Shown one piece after another: positions 35,609 to 44,613 of a stretch of DNA of 64,000 nucleotides. Numbering within the stretch: position 1 is the first letter of the stretch; each line of letters begins with the position of its first letter. Origin of the DNA: Sulfitobacter sp. M05. Its GTDB lineage: Bacteria; Pseudomonadota; Alphaproteobacteria; Rhodobacterales; Rhodobacteraceae. Where the stretch lies: the NCBI RefSeq assembly GCF_029285175.1, contig NZ_JABEDH010000007.1, forward strand, positions 1 to 64,000. Reading direction: 5' to 3'. Below the pieces are notes generated by a model. That model did no database searches and had not been told where the DNA came from. It saw nothing but the letters and a program-made list of their open reading frames with translations. The position numbers and the translations under genes are program-made.

Positions 35609-37537
35609 ATGGCCAGCCGTTATCTCCAAATCAATCGACTACGCATCATGCGGCGGGGTCACGCTGCCTACGACCAGAACTTCCATCCCGGCGTCAATAT
35701 TATCCGCGGTGAAAACGGCTCCGGTAAATCCACGATCTCAGACTTTATCTTCTTCGTTCTGGGCGGAGAGTTTGATGATTGGAAGGACGTGGCCAGTCGT
35801 TGTGACGAGGTACAAGCTGAGATTGAGACGTCAAAGGGAAAACTGGTTCTGAAACGGGCCACATCGTCTGCCCAACAGCCTGTCGCTGTCTTTTTTGGGG
35901 GTTTCGAAGACGCCATAAAAAGTGCTTTGGACAGATGGGAGTCCTTCCCACTCCGGCGCTCCGGAAGCAAGGAAAGCTTCTCCCAGGTTATGTTCCGGAC
36001 GCTCGGAATCCCCGAGGCCCAAAGTGACGGAGCGTCCAACATCACGATGCACCAGCTCCTGAGGCTCTGTTATTCTGATCAACGCACCCCAGCGATGCGG
36101 ATATTCAGGTACGAGTCATTCGACACCCAAAGCATTCGTGAGGCTGTTGGCGATCTGATCTGCGGTATCAGTGGATATGAGCTCTACGAACTTGGATTGG
36201 AAATTCGCAACAAAGAGAAAGCGTTCGCAAAGATCGATGCCAAGCTCTCCAGTCTTTTGGGCGCACTCAAGCTCGAAAATGCCCTCGCAACGCCTGCCTC
36301 TATCAATGCTAAGCTTCAAGAACTGACGACCGAAAAAGCACGTCTACACGCTGAGATCGGGAACGTTGACCGCTATGTCGATACCGGAGAAGTCGGGGAT
36401 TTCTTGACGGAGCGGAAGACAGCGCGCACGCGGCTGTCCAAACAACGAGATACCATCACTGCCCTTGAGGATGACATCAGCGAAGCAGAATTTGAACTGA
36501 GGGAAATAGCCCAGTTCCAAAACTTCCTTGAAGAGCAAACGGCAAAGTTGGCAGCCGCACAACTGTCTTTTGATGTTGTCGGAGCCATCGCATTCAGCCA
36601 TTGCCCAGCTTGTGGCAAAGAAATTGTCGCTCCAGATGTCGAAGGTCAGTGCCACGTCTGCAAAGAGGATCTAGATCCGGACATTGAGAAGGCACGCTAC
36701 AACCAAATCAGACTTGATCTGGAGATTCAGTCGCGTGAAACCAGTCAACTGTTGAGCCAAAAAAATGGATCTCTGACCGAAAAACTGACTGAAATTCGGA
36801 AGAAGCGCAGCGAGCACAAGCGCGACCTTACGCAATACCAAGTCAAATACTCTGGTCCAAATGGGCCACGGGAAGCCTTTTTGGCCGCACGCACCAATCG
36901 AATTGGTCACATCGATGCGGAAGAGGCCTATCTGCTGTCAAACCTGCAAGTTGCAGAAGAGATCGAAGCGCTGAGTGCAGAGAAAGCTTACGTTCAGAAG
37001 GAATTGGACATCAAGAACGCGCGCGCGGCAGCGTTGCGCACTGCGGCCGGAAAGAGGCGGACGGTGGCGCTATCCAGTGTATCGCGGATTGCTGCTGCGA
37101 TCTTGAGATCAGATCTTCCAAGACAAGATGAATTTATTGCAGCACAGGACGTTTCGGTTAACTTCAAGAATGACGCGAACTCCGTCGATGGCACTTACAA
37201 TTTCGCGGAAAGCAGCAACGTCTTTCTCAAGAATGCAACGATTTTTGCTTTGTTTCTCGCGGCCATGAAGGACGATACGTTCTATCATCCGAGGTTCCTT
37301 TTGTTTGACAACATCGAGGACAAGGGCATGCAAGAGGAACGCAGCCATCTCTTTCAAAAGCTGATCGTTGAATATGCAACAGCGTTTGAAGCACCGTTCC
37401 AAATCATTTTCACAACGTCGATGATGAACCCTGCGCTAGAGCTCCAGGATTACGTCGTGGGCCCAGCATATACCCATGAAAATCGCTCGCTTGATCTGGG
37501 TATTCCAGTTGCAGACGGTTTGACCTCACTAGATTAG
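35609..37537 (+). CDS. ABC-3C SMC/RecN-like ABC ATPase
   Basis: A 642-residue ATPase. Walker A is IIRGENGSGKSTISDFIFFV (residues 34-42 core). Long charged coiled-coil regions follow, with a zinc-hook-like CPAC...CHVC pair near residues 332-352. The C-terminal lobe includes FLLFDNIEDKGMQEERSHLF (Walker B and Asp-Glu region near 560-570) and IIFTTSMMNPAL. It is the sensor/motor of the three-gene system and probably acts on DNA or a nucleoprotein ligand. One base separates it from the middle component. Confidence 0.88.
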   Translation: MASRYLQINRLRIMRRGHAAYDQNFHPGVNIIRGENGSGKSTISDFIFFVLGGEFDDWKDVASRCDEVQAEIETSKGKLVLKRATSSAQQPVAVFFGGFEDAIKSALDRWESFPLRRSGSKESFSQVMFRTLGIPEAQSDGASNITMHQLLRLCYSDQRTPAMRIFRYESFDTQSIREAVGDLICGISGYELYELGLEIRNKEKAFAKIDAKLSSLLGALKLENALATPASINAKLQELTTEKARLHAEIGNVDRYVDTGEVGDFLTERKTARTRLSKQRDTITALEDDISEAEFELREIAQFQNFLEEQTAKLAAAQLSFDVVGAIAFSHCPACGKEIVAPDVEGQCHVCKEDLDPDIEKARYNQIRLDLEIQSRETSQLLSQKNGSLTEKLTEIRKKRSEHKRDLTQYQVKYSGPNGPREAFLAARTNRIGHIDAEEAYLLSNLQVAEEIEALSAEKAYVQKELDIKNARAAALRTAAGKRRTVALSSVSRIAAAILRSDLPRQDEFIAAQDVSVNFKNDANSVDGTYNFAESSNVFLKNATIFALFLAAMKDDTFYHPRFLLFDNIEDKGMQEERSHLFQKLIVEYATAFEAPFQIIFTTSMMNPALELQDYVVGPAYTHENRSLDLGIPVADGLTSLD

Positions 37538-37677
37538 CAAAATCTGATTTCGGATCGAGAACAATAGACAACTAGCTGCACTGAAAAACTCGAAAGCCCA
37601 TAGGACCGCTCATAGCGTGGCGTTCAAATTGGTTCCCCAGACAAACAGCAACCTACTAATGATGGCCCGAACACAAT

Positions 37678-38784
37678 ATGGTCGACGTAAATGCTCTCCG
37701 CAATCCAGCAATCGCCTTAGGCGGGCTCACTGGCTTAGATCGCGTGTTCACCTTTCACTATGACGAAACCAACAACATCCGTCGACTGCATCTGACTCCA
37801 AACGGCCTTAACGTCAGGGCGCCACAGTGTTTCGTATTGGGTGGCATCGCGCACGCCGGACTTGCACCAGCGCTTGATTTCGAAGACCTACGAGCTGCAT
37901 TTCATCTGCAGAGATCGTCCGTAGAACTAAAGCTAAAGCAACTCGGCAAAGGCGATTTTCTTGCACTGCTTAATGCTCCCAAGGTCGGCACCTTCCTCAA
38001 CTGGCTGAACAACTCCAACGCCTTCATCCACTTTCAGGTACTCGATCCGATGTACTGGTCACTGGTTGATGTGATCGACTCAATCATAACCGAGCATGGA
38101 AGCAATGAGTTGATCGGGATCGCACCGCTGCTAAAGAACGACCTCTACTGGCTTCTCCGCAATGACCCTGCTGAGACCGCAGAAATCCTTGGTCGCTATA
38201 CTTATCCGGACGTAGGCCGCGACAGACGCGCTGAGTTCATCGTGGAACTGCAGGTTATCCTCGATGCGCGCCAAAATTTGTTTCCCGAATTTAACTTCCA
38301 AATGTTGAAAGGCTTACTAAAGATTGCGGCACGCCTTGAAAGCTTACCTTACCTGGAGGATGAGCGCCCCAATGTCCTAATCGACGGTTTCGGCAGCTTC
38401 TATCTGCACCGGCTAGCCCTGTTCAAACACTCCAATCACATCCTCGACATTGAACCTTCCATTCAAGACTTTTTGGCTGGCCTCGAACTGAAGGACGATG
38501 ACGCTTCGCTTTCGAATTTTAGTTTCGTGGACTCTCGGTCCGCACCTTGGGTCCAAGTCTCCGATGTGCTTGCAGGGCTGCTCGGCAAGCTATTTATTTT
38601 CGCGAGTAATAACGATCTCGACGAGATTTTCGTTTCTCTTTCACGATTAAACAGTCATCAGCGCGCCGCCCTCGATACACTAATTGGCCTAGTAGATCGA
38701 TCGACCGAAGAGTGCCCGGCGTTTGTTCAATATGTTAACTCCTTGGAAGACCAAAGTCGGCTCGCAGCAATATTCAATTCCTAG
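37678..38784 (+). CDS. DUF3800 protein (first of a pair)
   Basis: A 368-residue DUF3800-family protein, a putative RNase H-fold nuclease. The core acidic motif is FHYDETNNIRR; a Glu-Lys motif appears in SSVELKLKQLGKGDF; the closing motif VDSRSAPWVQVSDVLAGLLG carries the last acidic residues. Long for the family. It follows the ABC-3C operon by 140 bases and could be its partner or an independent defence gene. Confidence 0.72.
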   Translation: MVDVNALRNPAIALGGLTGLDRVFTFHYDETNNIRRLHLTPNGLNVRAPQCFVLGGIAHAGLAPALDFEDLRAAFHLQRSSVELKLKQLGKGDFLALLNAPKVGTFLNWLNNSNAFIHFQVLDPMYWSLVDVIDSIITEHGSNELIGIAPLLKNDLYWLLRNDPAETAEILGRYTYPDVGRDRRAEFIVELQVILDARQNLFPEFNFQMLKGLLKIAARLESLPYLEDERPNVLIDGFGSFYLHRLALFKHSNHILDIEPSIQDFLAGLELKDDDASLSNFSFVDSRSAPWVQVSDVLAGLLGKLFIFASNNDLDEIFVSLSRLNSHQRAALDTLIGLVDRSTEECPAFVQYVNSLEDQSRLAAIFNS

Positions 38785-38910
38785 TCGGGCTTGATGCCAC
38801 ATTTGGCTCTCGTCGAGCCTACTTCGAATCAGAGAGGAAAGTCTCGTGGCGTAGAGGGAAGACCGGCTGTTCATGTGCCCATGGCCAAGGCATGGTAATC
38901 GCAAGGAACC

Positions 38911-40011
38911 ATGGTAAGTAAAGTACCTTCGCCTAGGATGGATGATGTGTACATGACTTGCTTCCGTATCGACGAAAGCGGCTATACCGGATTTGACCTG
39001 CTCAACGCCGATCAGCGGTTTCAGGGCGCGAGCGCTATTGCCATCAATAACGACGACGCTGAGCGGCTGATCAAAGAGCATTTTCCACGCCTGCAGGCAC
39101 CAGAGCTCAAGTATAATGCCCTGTCACGGCGCGCTTCCAATCATCCGCGTCTGCTTGGTCTGCTGAAAGACCTTTTGAGCGATTTCGATTGTGTAACCTA
39201 TGTGGCCGACAAGCGATTTATGCTGACGCTCATGTTTGTCGATTATTCGGTCGAGCCCTTTTACTACGAGCGCGGTGTTGACCTGTACGAGAATGGCCAG
39301 AATTACGCGATGGCCGCCATGCTTCACATGGCAGGGCCCGCCCTACTGGGAGAGACAGAGTTTGCGGCGCTGATGGATGCGTTTCAACTTGCGATGAAAG
39401 AGAAGAACCCGCAATCGCTCCAGAAATTGGTTGAAGCTGCCGAGGCCACCAATTGGCGAGAGCTTCCAGAAGTTCTGGGCCCGCTCGCACAATATGCAGA
39501 CCGCGACTGCCTTTCGGCCATTTCCACACCCGGCGTATCTACCGATATTGCCATTGTAGTCCTGATATCGCTGATTACACGTATGGAGGTCATGGCCAAG
39601 GGAGTCTATCGGGTTGAGCATGATCAGTCCAAGAACCTCTTGACCTATCACAATCTCCTGCAGCGGTACATCGAGAACGACGAAGAGGTGGAATTCCGCG
39701 CTACTGAAATCACATCGCTGCGGTTTCCACTCAAGCTCGATGAAGTCGTGCAAGTTGACTCGAAATCAAGTCCCGCGGTTCAACTCGCCGATGTCATGAT
39801 CGGCGCTGCAATCGAAGCTGGCAACACCCTCACGGGCTTGCGGGCTGGTGGGTTAGATCCAGAGGCTTTAATGCTACTTTATCGCGAGGATCAGTTCATC
39901 CATATGTTGCCATCGATAGATTTTGAGGAACAACGGCGGTTTCGCTCAGGGAGTCAGAACAGTCAGGCCATTGATTATCTAGCCTCAAATATCTTCGGAA
40001 AGAGGCGCTGA
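38911..40011 (+). CDS. DUF3800 protein (second of a pair)
   Basis: A 366-residue DUF3800 protein with the same three motifs as its neighbour: CFRIDESGYTGFDLL, then APELKYNALSRR, then VDSKSSPAVQLADVMIGAAI. ATG codons at 38911, 38938 and 38953 are possible starts. The two proteins are only distantly similar apart from the motifs, so this is not a recent duplication. The metal-binding Asp and Glu appear intact in both, which argues for activity. Confidence 0.75.
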   Translation: MVSKVPSPRMDDVYMTCFRIDESGYTGFDLLNADQRFQGASAIAINNDDAERLIKEHFPRLQAPELKYNALSRRASNHPRLLGLLKDLLSDFDCVTYVADKRFMLTLMFVDYSVEPFYYERGVDLYENGQNYAMAAMLHMAGPALLGETEFAALMDAFQLAMKEKNPQSLQKLVEAAEATNWRELPEVLGPLAQYADRDCLSAISTPGVSTDIAIVVLISLITRMEVMAKGVYRVEHDQSKNLLTYHNLLQRYIENDEEVEFRATEITSLRFPLKLDEVVQVDSKSSPAVQLADVMIGAAIEAGNTLTGLRAGGLDPEALMLLYREDQFIHMLPSIDFEEQRRFRSGSQNSQAIDYLASNIFGKRR

Positions 40012-40104
40012 AACACCTGCAAGAATGCATAAAGGCGATTGAATACCCGAGACGGGCATTCAGAGGCGCTACCGAAGTCTGCACTTTTTACTCTCGCAGC
40101 GAAC

Positions 40105-40133
40105 GGCAGCTATGCGGGCTGCCACCGTAGCAT
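40105..40133 (+). repeat. REP-like intergenic repeat, copy A
   Basis: GGCAGCTATGCGGGCTGCC followed by ACCGTAGCAT. It matches 41921-41949 at 25 of 29 positions. The 40012-40295 gap contains nothing else I recognise, except a nearby AATGTCCGCAATGGGCCGG segment of the same style. Confidence 0.55.
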
Positions 40134-40295
40134 CACGCAGGTAGGGCTAATGTCCGCAATGGGCCGGACTGAATAGACTGGATCAGTCGCAGTTTGGCGA
40201 TGCGGCATTAACGTCTAAATCCCCTATGACCTAAATTCGTTGTCGGTTCGCGATCCGATCAAAGAAGTGTACCGGCAAGCGAGGGCCCTTTCTTC

Positions 40296-41705
40296 TCACC
40301 TTGGAATGGTTTGCGAACCTGTTTTCCGTAACTCCTCAGTCATTGCGTAGCTACTTGTTGACCGGACCTTCTCGAACAAAATGTTCTCCATCTGGTTTTG
40401 TACAAGGTCGTCGATTGTGATCATCGATTCAGGGGTAACAAGCGTTGCTACGATTCCTCGTATGTTGCCGACTTGCTTGGCATATCGCCCCAAAGCAATC
40501 CGAGTACTATCGAAATAATCATGTAAAGAATTGAAGACCTCCAGTATCGCTGCGCGGTCCTCTTCACCAAGCGATTCAAGCGTGCTGTCATCAAAGAAAA
40601 CAGGTTGGGAGCTGTACGCCGCTGCTCTCATGCCAACGACCGCTAAAAAGTTTAACTCGCACTGATAGTACAGATTTAGAACATCATCCAACTGGTCTGA
40701 AGTCAGAGTGCCGCCGTCGGAAATATCATCATGTATGGCGCGAATGCTTGAACCGATACTCTTTATGGGAAATCCTTTTTCAACGCTCTCGAGTAGGCTC
40801 GACATCAGTTTGCAGACCAGAAGCTCTTTTTTCCGTGTCGTATTGATCAGAACATTGAGCTCCTGTCGGTAAGTTGAGGTGTCCTTCCAGTTTCCAACAC
40901 CTTGTTTGATTCTAAGCCAAGCGCGAGCATGGTTGTTTACGACATCTAAAATTTGGTCACTGATAATATCCAGTACCGAGGCCGCTTCAGATGCCGCGAT
41001 TGAGAAGAACGTGTCTTGCGTCGGAAGTACATCCAAGAAGCCATCAAACGTACTGATGATATCGTCGGCAACGGCCATTGTCTTTCGCATCATCGCCGAA
41101 GACTTTTCAGTTGAAAGGCGTTGCTGAACAATTGAGGGCATCGATGTAGCCACATCGCTAGTGAAGTACGTCGGACCAAGGATTAGCTGTTGCCAACCGT
41201 TCTCCAACAGAAGCGCGTACAGGGGGCCTGGAAAAATCTGCCGTCCAGCTGGAATTAGAGACTGATCGACCAGTCCTGTACGTTTCAATATCTTGCCTGC
41301 TGTCACAGAGCATATCGAATAGCCCAAGCGCTCCGGTGTGTCCTGTATCGTATCCCTTAAAGCGTCCTTGAGGGCATATTTCTCGTCTAAGTAGAAGAGC
41401 GCGGCATCAATGATTTTGCCAGCATCTTCGTGTCGCATGTTGGGGTTCCGAAGGACGAAGCGTTGTTCATCTTCAGGTCGTGTCGCAAGCCATTCTGCGA
41501 AAGTCAAACTATACGACTCTTCGCCTAACATCGCTTCCATGATATCTGTGGGGCTTACAATACAGGCAACATGCGCCTTCTCTGGGTGAGGGAAACGCCG
41601 CAACCGTTGATAGCCCTCAATCGGAAGTGACCGCATCTTATTCGTCGTAAAGACCAAGTCGCCAGCAAGCGCATGGGGATAGTCCAAAATGCTCCACATA
41701 TTCAT
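40296..41705 (-). CDS. Unrecognised 469-residue protein in defence island
   Basis: I do not recognise a family. The protein has no signal peptide or clear membrane segment and is mostly helical in character. Segments of note: ICSVTAGKILKRTGLVDQSL, an acidic stretch MAVADDIISTFDGFLDVLP, and RIALGRYAKQVGNIRGIV. It is transcribed against its neighbours with 285 and 446 bases of gap on each side, both with REP-like repeats, so it is a stand-alone gene. Its low codon regularity compared with the flanking operons fits recent transfer. Confidence 0.7.
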   Translation of the reverse strand: MNMWSILDYPHALAGDLVFTTNKMRSLPIEGYQRLRRFPHPEKAHVACIVSPTDIMEAMLGEESYSLTFAEWLATRPEDEQRFVLRNPNMRHEDAGKIIDAALFYLDEKYALKDALRDTIQDTPERLGYSICSVTAGKILKRTGLVDQSLIPAGRQIFPGPLYALLLENGWQQLILGPTYFTSDVATSMPSIVQQRLSTEKSSAMMRKTMAVADDIISTFDGFLDVLPTQDTFFSIAASEAASVLDIISDQILDVVNNHARAWLRIKQGVGNWKDTSTYRQELNVLINTTRKKELLVCKLMSSLLESVEKGFPIKSIGSSIRAIHDDISDGGTLTSDQLDDVLNLYYQCELNFLAVVGMRAAAYSSQPVFFDDSTLESLGEEDRAAILEVFNSLHDYFDSTRIALGRYAKQVGNIRGIVATLVTPESMITIDDLVQNQMENILFEKVRSTSSYAMTEELRKTGSQTIPR

Positions 41706-41920
41706 TCAAAGTCTCCGCTTCCGGCAACTTAAATGGTTGCCGGCATGTACTGCGCAAGTGCTCAGGGTATTTTGGTGTTTTCGATTTTCTCAAAGACTAT
41801 CAGAAATTCAGGACCATCGCTAGAGCAACCCAGTTGTTGTCGGTGAAAACAGTGGCCCTGTCTATCTTTTTGAACATAGATCGTTGGCTCAGACAGCATC
41901 GCTGGAGACTGTCAATGAAT

Positions 41921-41949
41921 GGCCGCTATGCGGGCTGCCGTCGCAGCAT
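41921..41949 (+). repeat. REP-like intergenic repeat, copy B
   Basis: GGCCGCTATGCGGGCTGCC then GTCGCAGCAT, paired with copy A at 40105. The 41706-42151 gap otherwise holds only more repeat-like sequence (TCGGCTTTGGGCCGTTGGTG at about 41972). Confidence 0.55.
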
Positions 41950-42151
41950 TAGTTGAAGTTGCTAGAGGTCGGCTTTGGGCCGTTGGTGACCGAGCGTGTT
42001 CGGCCCATTCCGGACCTTGGCTCCGTTTGGCAAATGCTGCAATTGCAGCGCGCATTGCCGACGTTCGCGGCTTGAGTTGCTGTGATCGCAGTCTATCGCC
42101 TCGAGTACGACAGTCGTGTAAACACTCAGCGAACAGTACCAAGCGGACACC

Positions 42152-43603
42152 ATGTCGAAGTTGAAGCCACATCACCAAGAATGGTTGAAAGTAGACTGGG
42201 TTACAGTCCTGGACGCGAAGCTATTGACGAGGCTTGAGTTCAACCAGCTATTTCAGATCCGAGGTGCTTTGAATGAACGCAAGTACTACACCTACATTCT
42301 GTGGCGAAGCGATTTGGGAAAACCTGTTCCATTCTACGTTGGTAAAGGAGTCAATCGACGTGCGGCCCAGCACACCGCACCGTCCGAAAACCATAACAAC
42401 CGCAAATGGAACATCCTTAAAAGTCACAAAGCTCAGGAACTTGAAGTATTTACATCGATTGCAGACACATTCGAAGTTGAAGAGGATGCATATGACGCCG
42501 AAGCAGAATTGATCGACCTTATTGGGCGGAAAGATCTTGGTGCGGGCCCTTTGGCGAACCGAACCGACGGCGGAGACGGAACTCGAGGCCACGTTGCGAA
42601 ACGCGGCGGTGAGAGCGCTTCTGCACGCCCAGTGGTTATCGAGGGATTTCCCTATGGAAGCTTGACTGAAGCCGAAGATGCTACCGGCGTGACGGGAGGC
42701 GCACTGGCGCAGAGGATAAGATTTGGCTGGCCGGGTCATTTCTTTCAAGATGAAGGGCAGCAACCTACAAAAGAAGGCCTACTCTTCCGCTACAAAAAGC
42801 GCGTGCGAGTGCCGGAAGGCGAATACGAGTCACTTTCAGCGGCCGCTGAGGCGACTGGCGAGCCGTTCAGAAGGATCTACAAACGCATCAACTACGGCTG
42901 GCCAAGCTACTACTATACCGAGGAAGGACAACGTCCGAGAGTAAGTCGTTTCAAACCGTGTCGCGTTAACGGCCATGATTTTCATAGCCATCAAGCTGCA
43001 GCCCAGTCTATAGACATCTCGACCGCAGCTTTCGCAGTGCGGATTAGAAGTACCAACTACCCAAACTATTTGGATACTACCGGAACCATTCCCAAAACTG
43101 CTCGAAACCCTTTTAACCACGTGAGAACCTGGATCGCTGGTGAGGAGTTCGACACAGCGAGCGAAGCTGCTAGGCATCTCGGTATTGAACCCGGAACTCT
43201 GATTGCTCAGCTCAAGTCTTCGAACTTTCCAGATCGGATCGGTGAAGGCGTAACGAAACAAGTCAGGAACGCGGCATTGGCCAAACTTGCTGTGCCTGTA
43301 ACTATCCGCGGTGTCTTATATAATACTCTTTCAGAAGCTAGCCGAGCTGATCGAATTGACATTAGTACGCTCAAGAAGAGATGTAGAAGCCCTTCGGAAC
43401 CTGAGTATTCATCCCCTGATCCCGACTTGGCAGTTGTCCAACCCAAAGACGGACGGCCCGCAAAGATTCAAGTGGTTATCTATGGCATCACATACAAATC
43501 GGTGAACGCTGCGTATCAAGCTACCGGTATCGCCCGGGCTGAGATTAAGAAGCGTATCGACGACGACGCTTGGCCGAACTTTGGGCGCTTACATGAGCTA
43601 TAA
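42152..43603 (+). CDS. GIY-YIG nuclease with six NUMOD1-like repeats
   Basis: A 483-residue protein. Residues about 44-140 are a GIY-YIG nuclease: YYTYILWRSD, then FYVGKGVNRRAAQH, Glu in DAEAELIDLIGR, and NRTDGGDG. Residues about 160-480 hold six repeats of ~40-55 residues, each starting with an aromatic beta-strand (VVIEGFPYGSLTEAEDATGV, VRVPEGEYESLSAAAEATG, CRVNGHDFHSHQAAAQSI, TWIAGEEFDTASEAARHLGI, VTIRGVLYNTLSEASRADRI, VVIYGITYKSVNAAYQATGI) followed by a helix pair ending in basic residues. This is the NUMOD1/IENR1 pattern of homing endonucleases. It could be a site-specific or defence nuclease. Confidence 0.8.
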   Translation: MSKLKPHHQEWLKVDWVTVLDAKLLTRLEFNQLFQIRGALNERKYYTYILWRSDLGKPVPFYVGKGVNRRAAQHTAPSENHNNRKWNILKSHKAQELEVFTSIADTFEVEEDAYDAEAELIDLIGRKDLGAGPLANRTDGGDGTRGHVAKRGGESASARPVVIEGFPYGSLTEAEDATGVTGGALAQRIRFGWPGHFFQDEGQQPTKEGLLFRYKKRVRVPEGEYESLSAAAEATGEPFRRIYKRINYGWPSYYYTEEGQRPRVSRFKPCRVNGHDFHSHQAAAQSIDISTAAFAVRIRSTNYPNYLDTTGTIPKTARNPFNHVRTWIAGEEFDTASEAARHLGIEPGTLIAQLKSSNFPDRIGEGVTKQVRNAALAKLAVPVTIRGVLYNTLSEASRADRIDISTLKKRCRSPSEPEYSSPDPDLAVVQPKDGRPAKIQVVIYGITYKSVNAAYQATGIARAEIKKRIDDDAWPNFGRLHEL

Positions 43604-44112
43604 AATTTGATCAGATGCCCCAACAACACAGGACTGACTCCGTCCTCATTGCCTGCTCACCTGAGTGCTAGGACTGCGGCACTATAAACGCTTCTAAATA
43701 TCGGTGCAGAATCTAAATGGGCGGAGCGGCCCTTAACGGCCATTGGCTACCACCCGCCGTCGCTGCGGTGCGGCCCGTCAGACCAGACTTTCGCTGCAAC
43801 TGCGAAATCGAGTGATGGGTGAATTCACACAGTGCGGACAAAGTCAACTTTCGCTGCAAATGCGAATCTCAGAGTCTTGTATGGAAAAAGCAGAAGTTCG
43901 GCATAACGACGCAATGTATGAACGGCGAGAAATTGCTCAGAACTTCCAGCAACAATTTCAGTTTTTGGATACGTACCCAATGCTACAGTGAGCCAAGGAA
44001 AGAGGTGCGAAGTAGTCTCTAATCTATCAATCCAAAATACTGTTCAAACGAGCGATCTTAAATCTACAGCTTCACTTTGACGATTGCTTGGAATTAGAGC
44101 AAGTTCGCTGAT
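43604..44112. other. Intergenic region with REP-like palindromes
   Basis: About 500 bases without a gene. It holds TTTCGCTGCAACTGCGAAA at 43789-43807 and TTTCGCTGCAAATGCGAAT at 43849-43867, exactly 60 bases apart, and a related ACGGCCATTGGCTAC segment at 43736. Open frames across it are shadows of the repeats. The promoter of the ECF sigma gene must lie near its right end but is not recognisable. Confidence 0.5.
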
Positions 44113-44613
44113 ATGATCGTTTCCGCTCATCTTCAACAACTCATGCCCGAATTTCTGGCATATGCCCGATCGATAACGTCTGCCTCTGATAGTGCGGAAG
44201 ATCTCGTTCAAGACGCCATAGAGCGTGCCTTGCGCAGCAATAATAAGCCAGACGTTTTGGATCAACTTCGACCATGGATGTTTCGGGTCATCCGTAATCT
44301 GCATTACGATGAATTGAGAAAATTACGTGTGCGCCGGGAATATTCTGCCGGTATGGGACGTCTATCTGAGGAAAGCATGCAAACGGGAGATCATGCGCGG
44401 GACGTGCTGATCCGCCGTGCATTCGAAAAACTGCCGCCAGACACCCGCGAAGTGCTTTTTCTGGTGGATATTATGGGTTTGAAATACGCTGAAGCGGCAA
44501 AGGTGATGGATGTGCCCAACGGCACGGTGATGAGCCGGTTAAGCAGGGCACGACGCGCGCTGTTAGAACTGGTGGAAGGGCCCTCCGAGGACCGCAAGAG
44601 TAATGGACGATGA
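44113..44613 (+). CDS. ECF sigma factor
   Basis: A 166-residue sigma-70 group IV factor. Region 2: EFLAYARSITSASDSAEDLV then QDAIERALR and WMFRVIRNLHYDELRK. Region 4: LPPDTREVLFLVDIMGLKYA followed by EAAKVMDVPNGTVMSRLSRA. It overlaps the anti-sigma gene by four bases. It probably drives the opposite-strand sulfite dehydrogenase genes; in Sinorhizobium the sigma factors RpoE1 and RpoE4 respond to sulfite and control sorT. Confidence 0.92.
   Translation: MIVSAHLQQLMPEFLAYARSITSASDSAEDLVQDAIERALRSNNKPDVLDQLRPWMFRVIRNLHYDELRKLRVRREYSAGMGRLSEESMQTGDHARDVLIRRAFEKLPPDTREVLFLVDIMGLKYAEAAKVMDVPNGTVMSRLSRARRALLELVEGPSEDRKSNGR

Noticed and set aside
43743..44022. Two short open frames between the GIY-YIG and sigma-factor genes
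   Set aside because: Their sequence is made of the two REP-like palindromes read through; low-complexity products and no ribosome sites.
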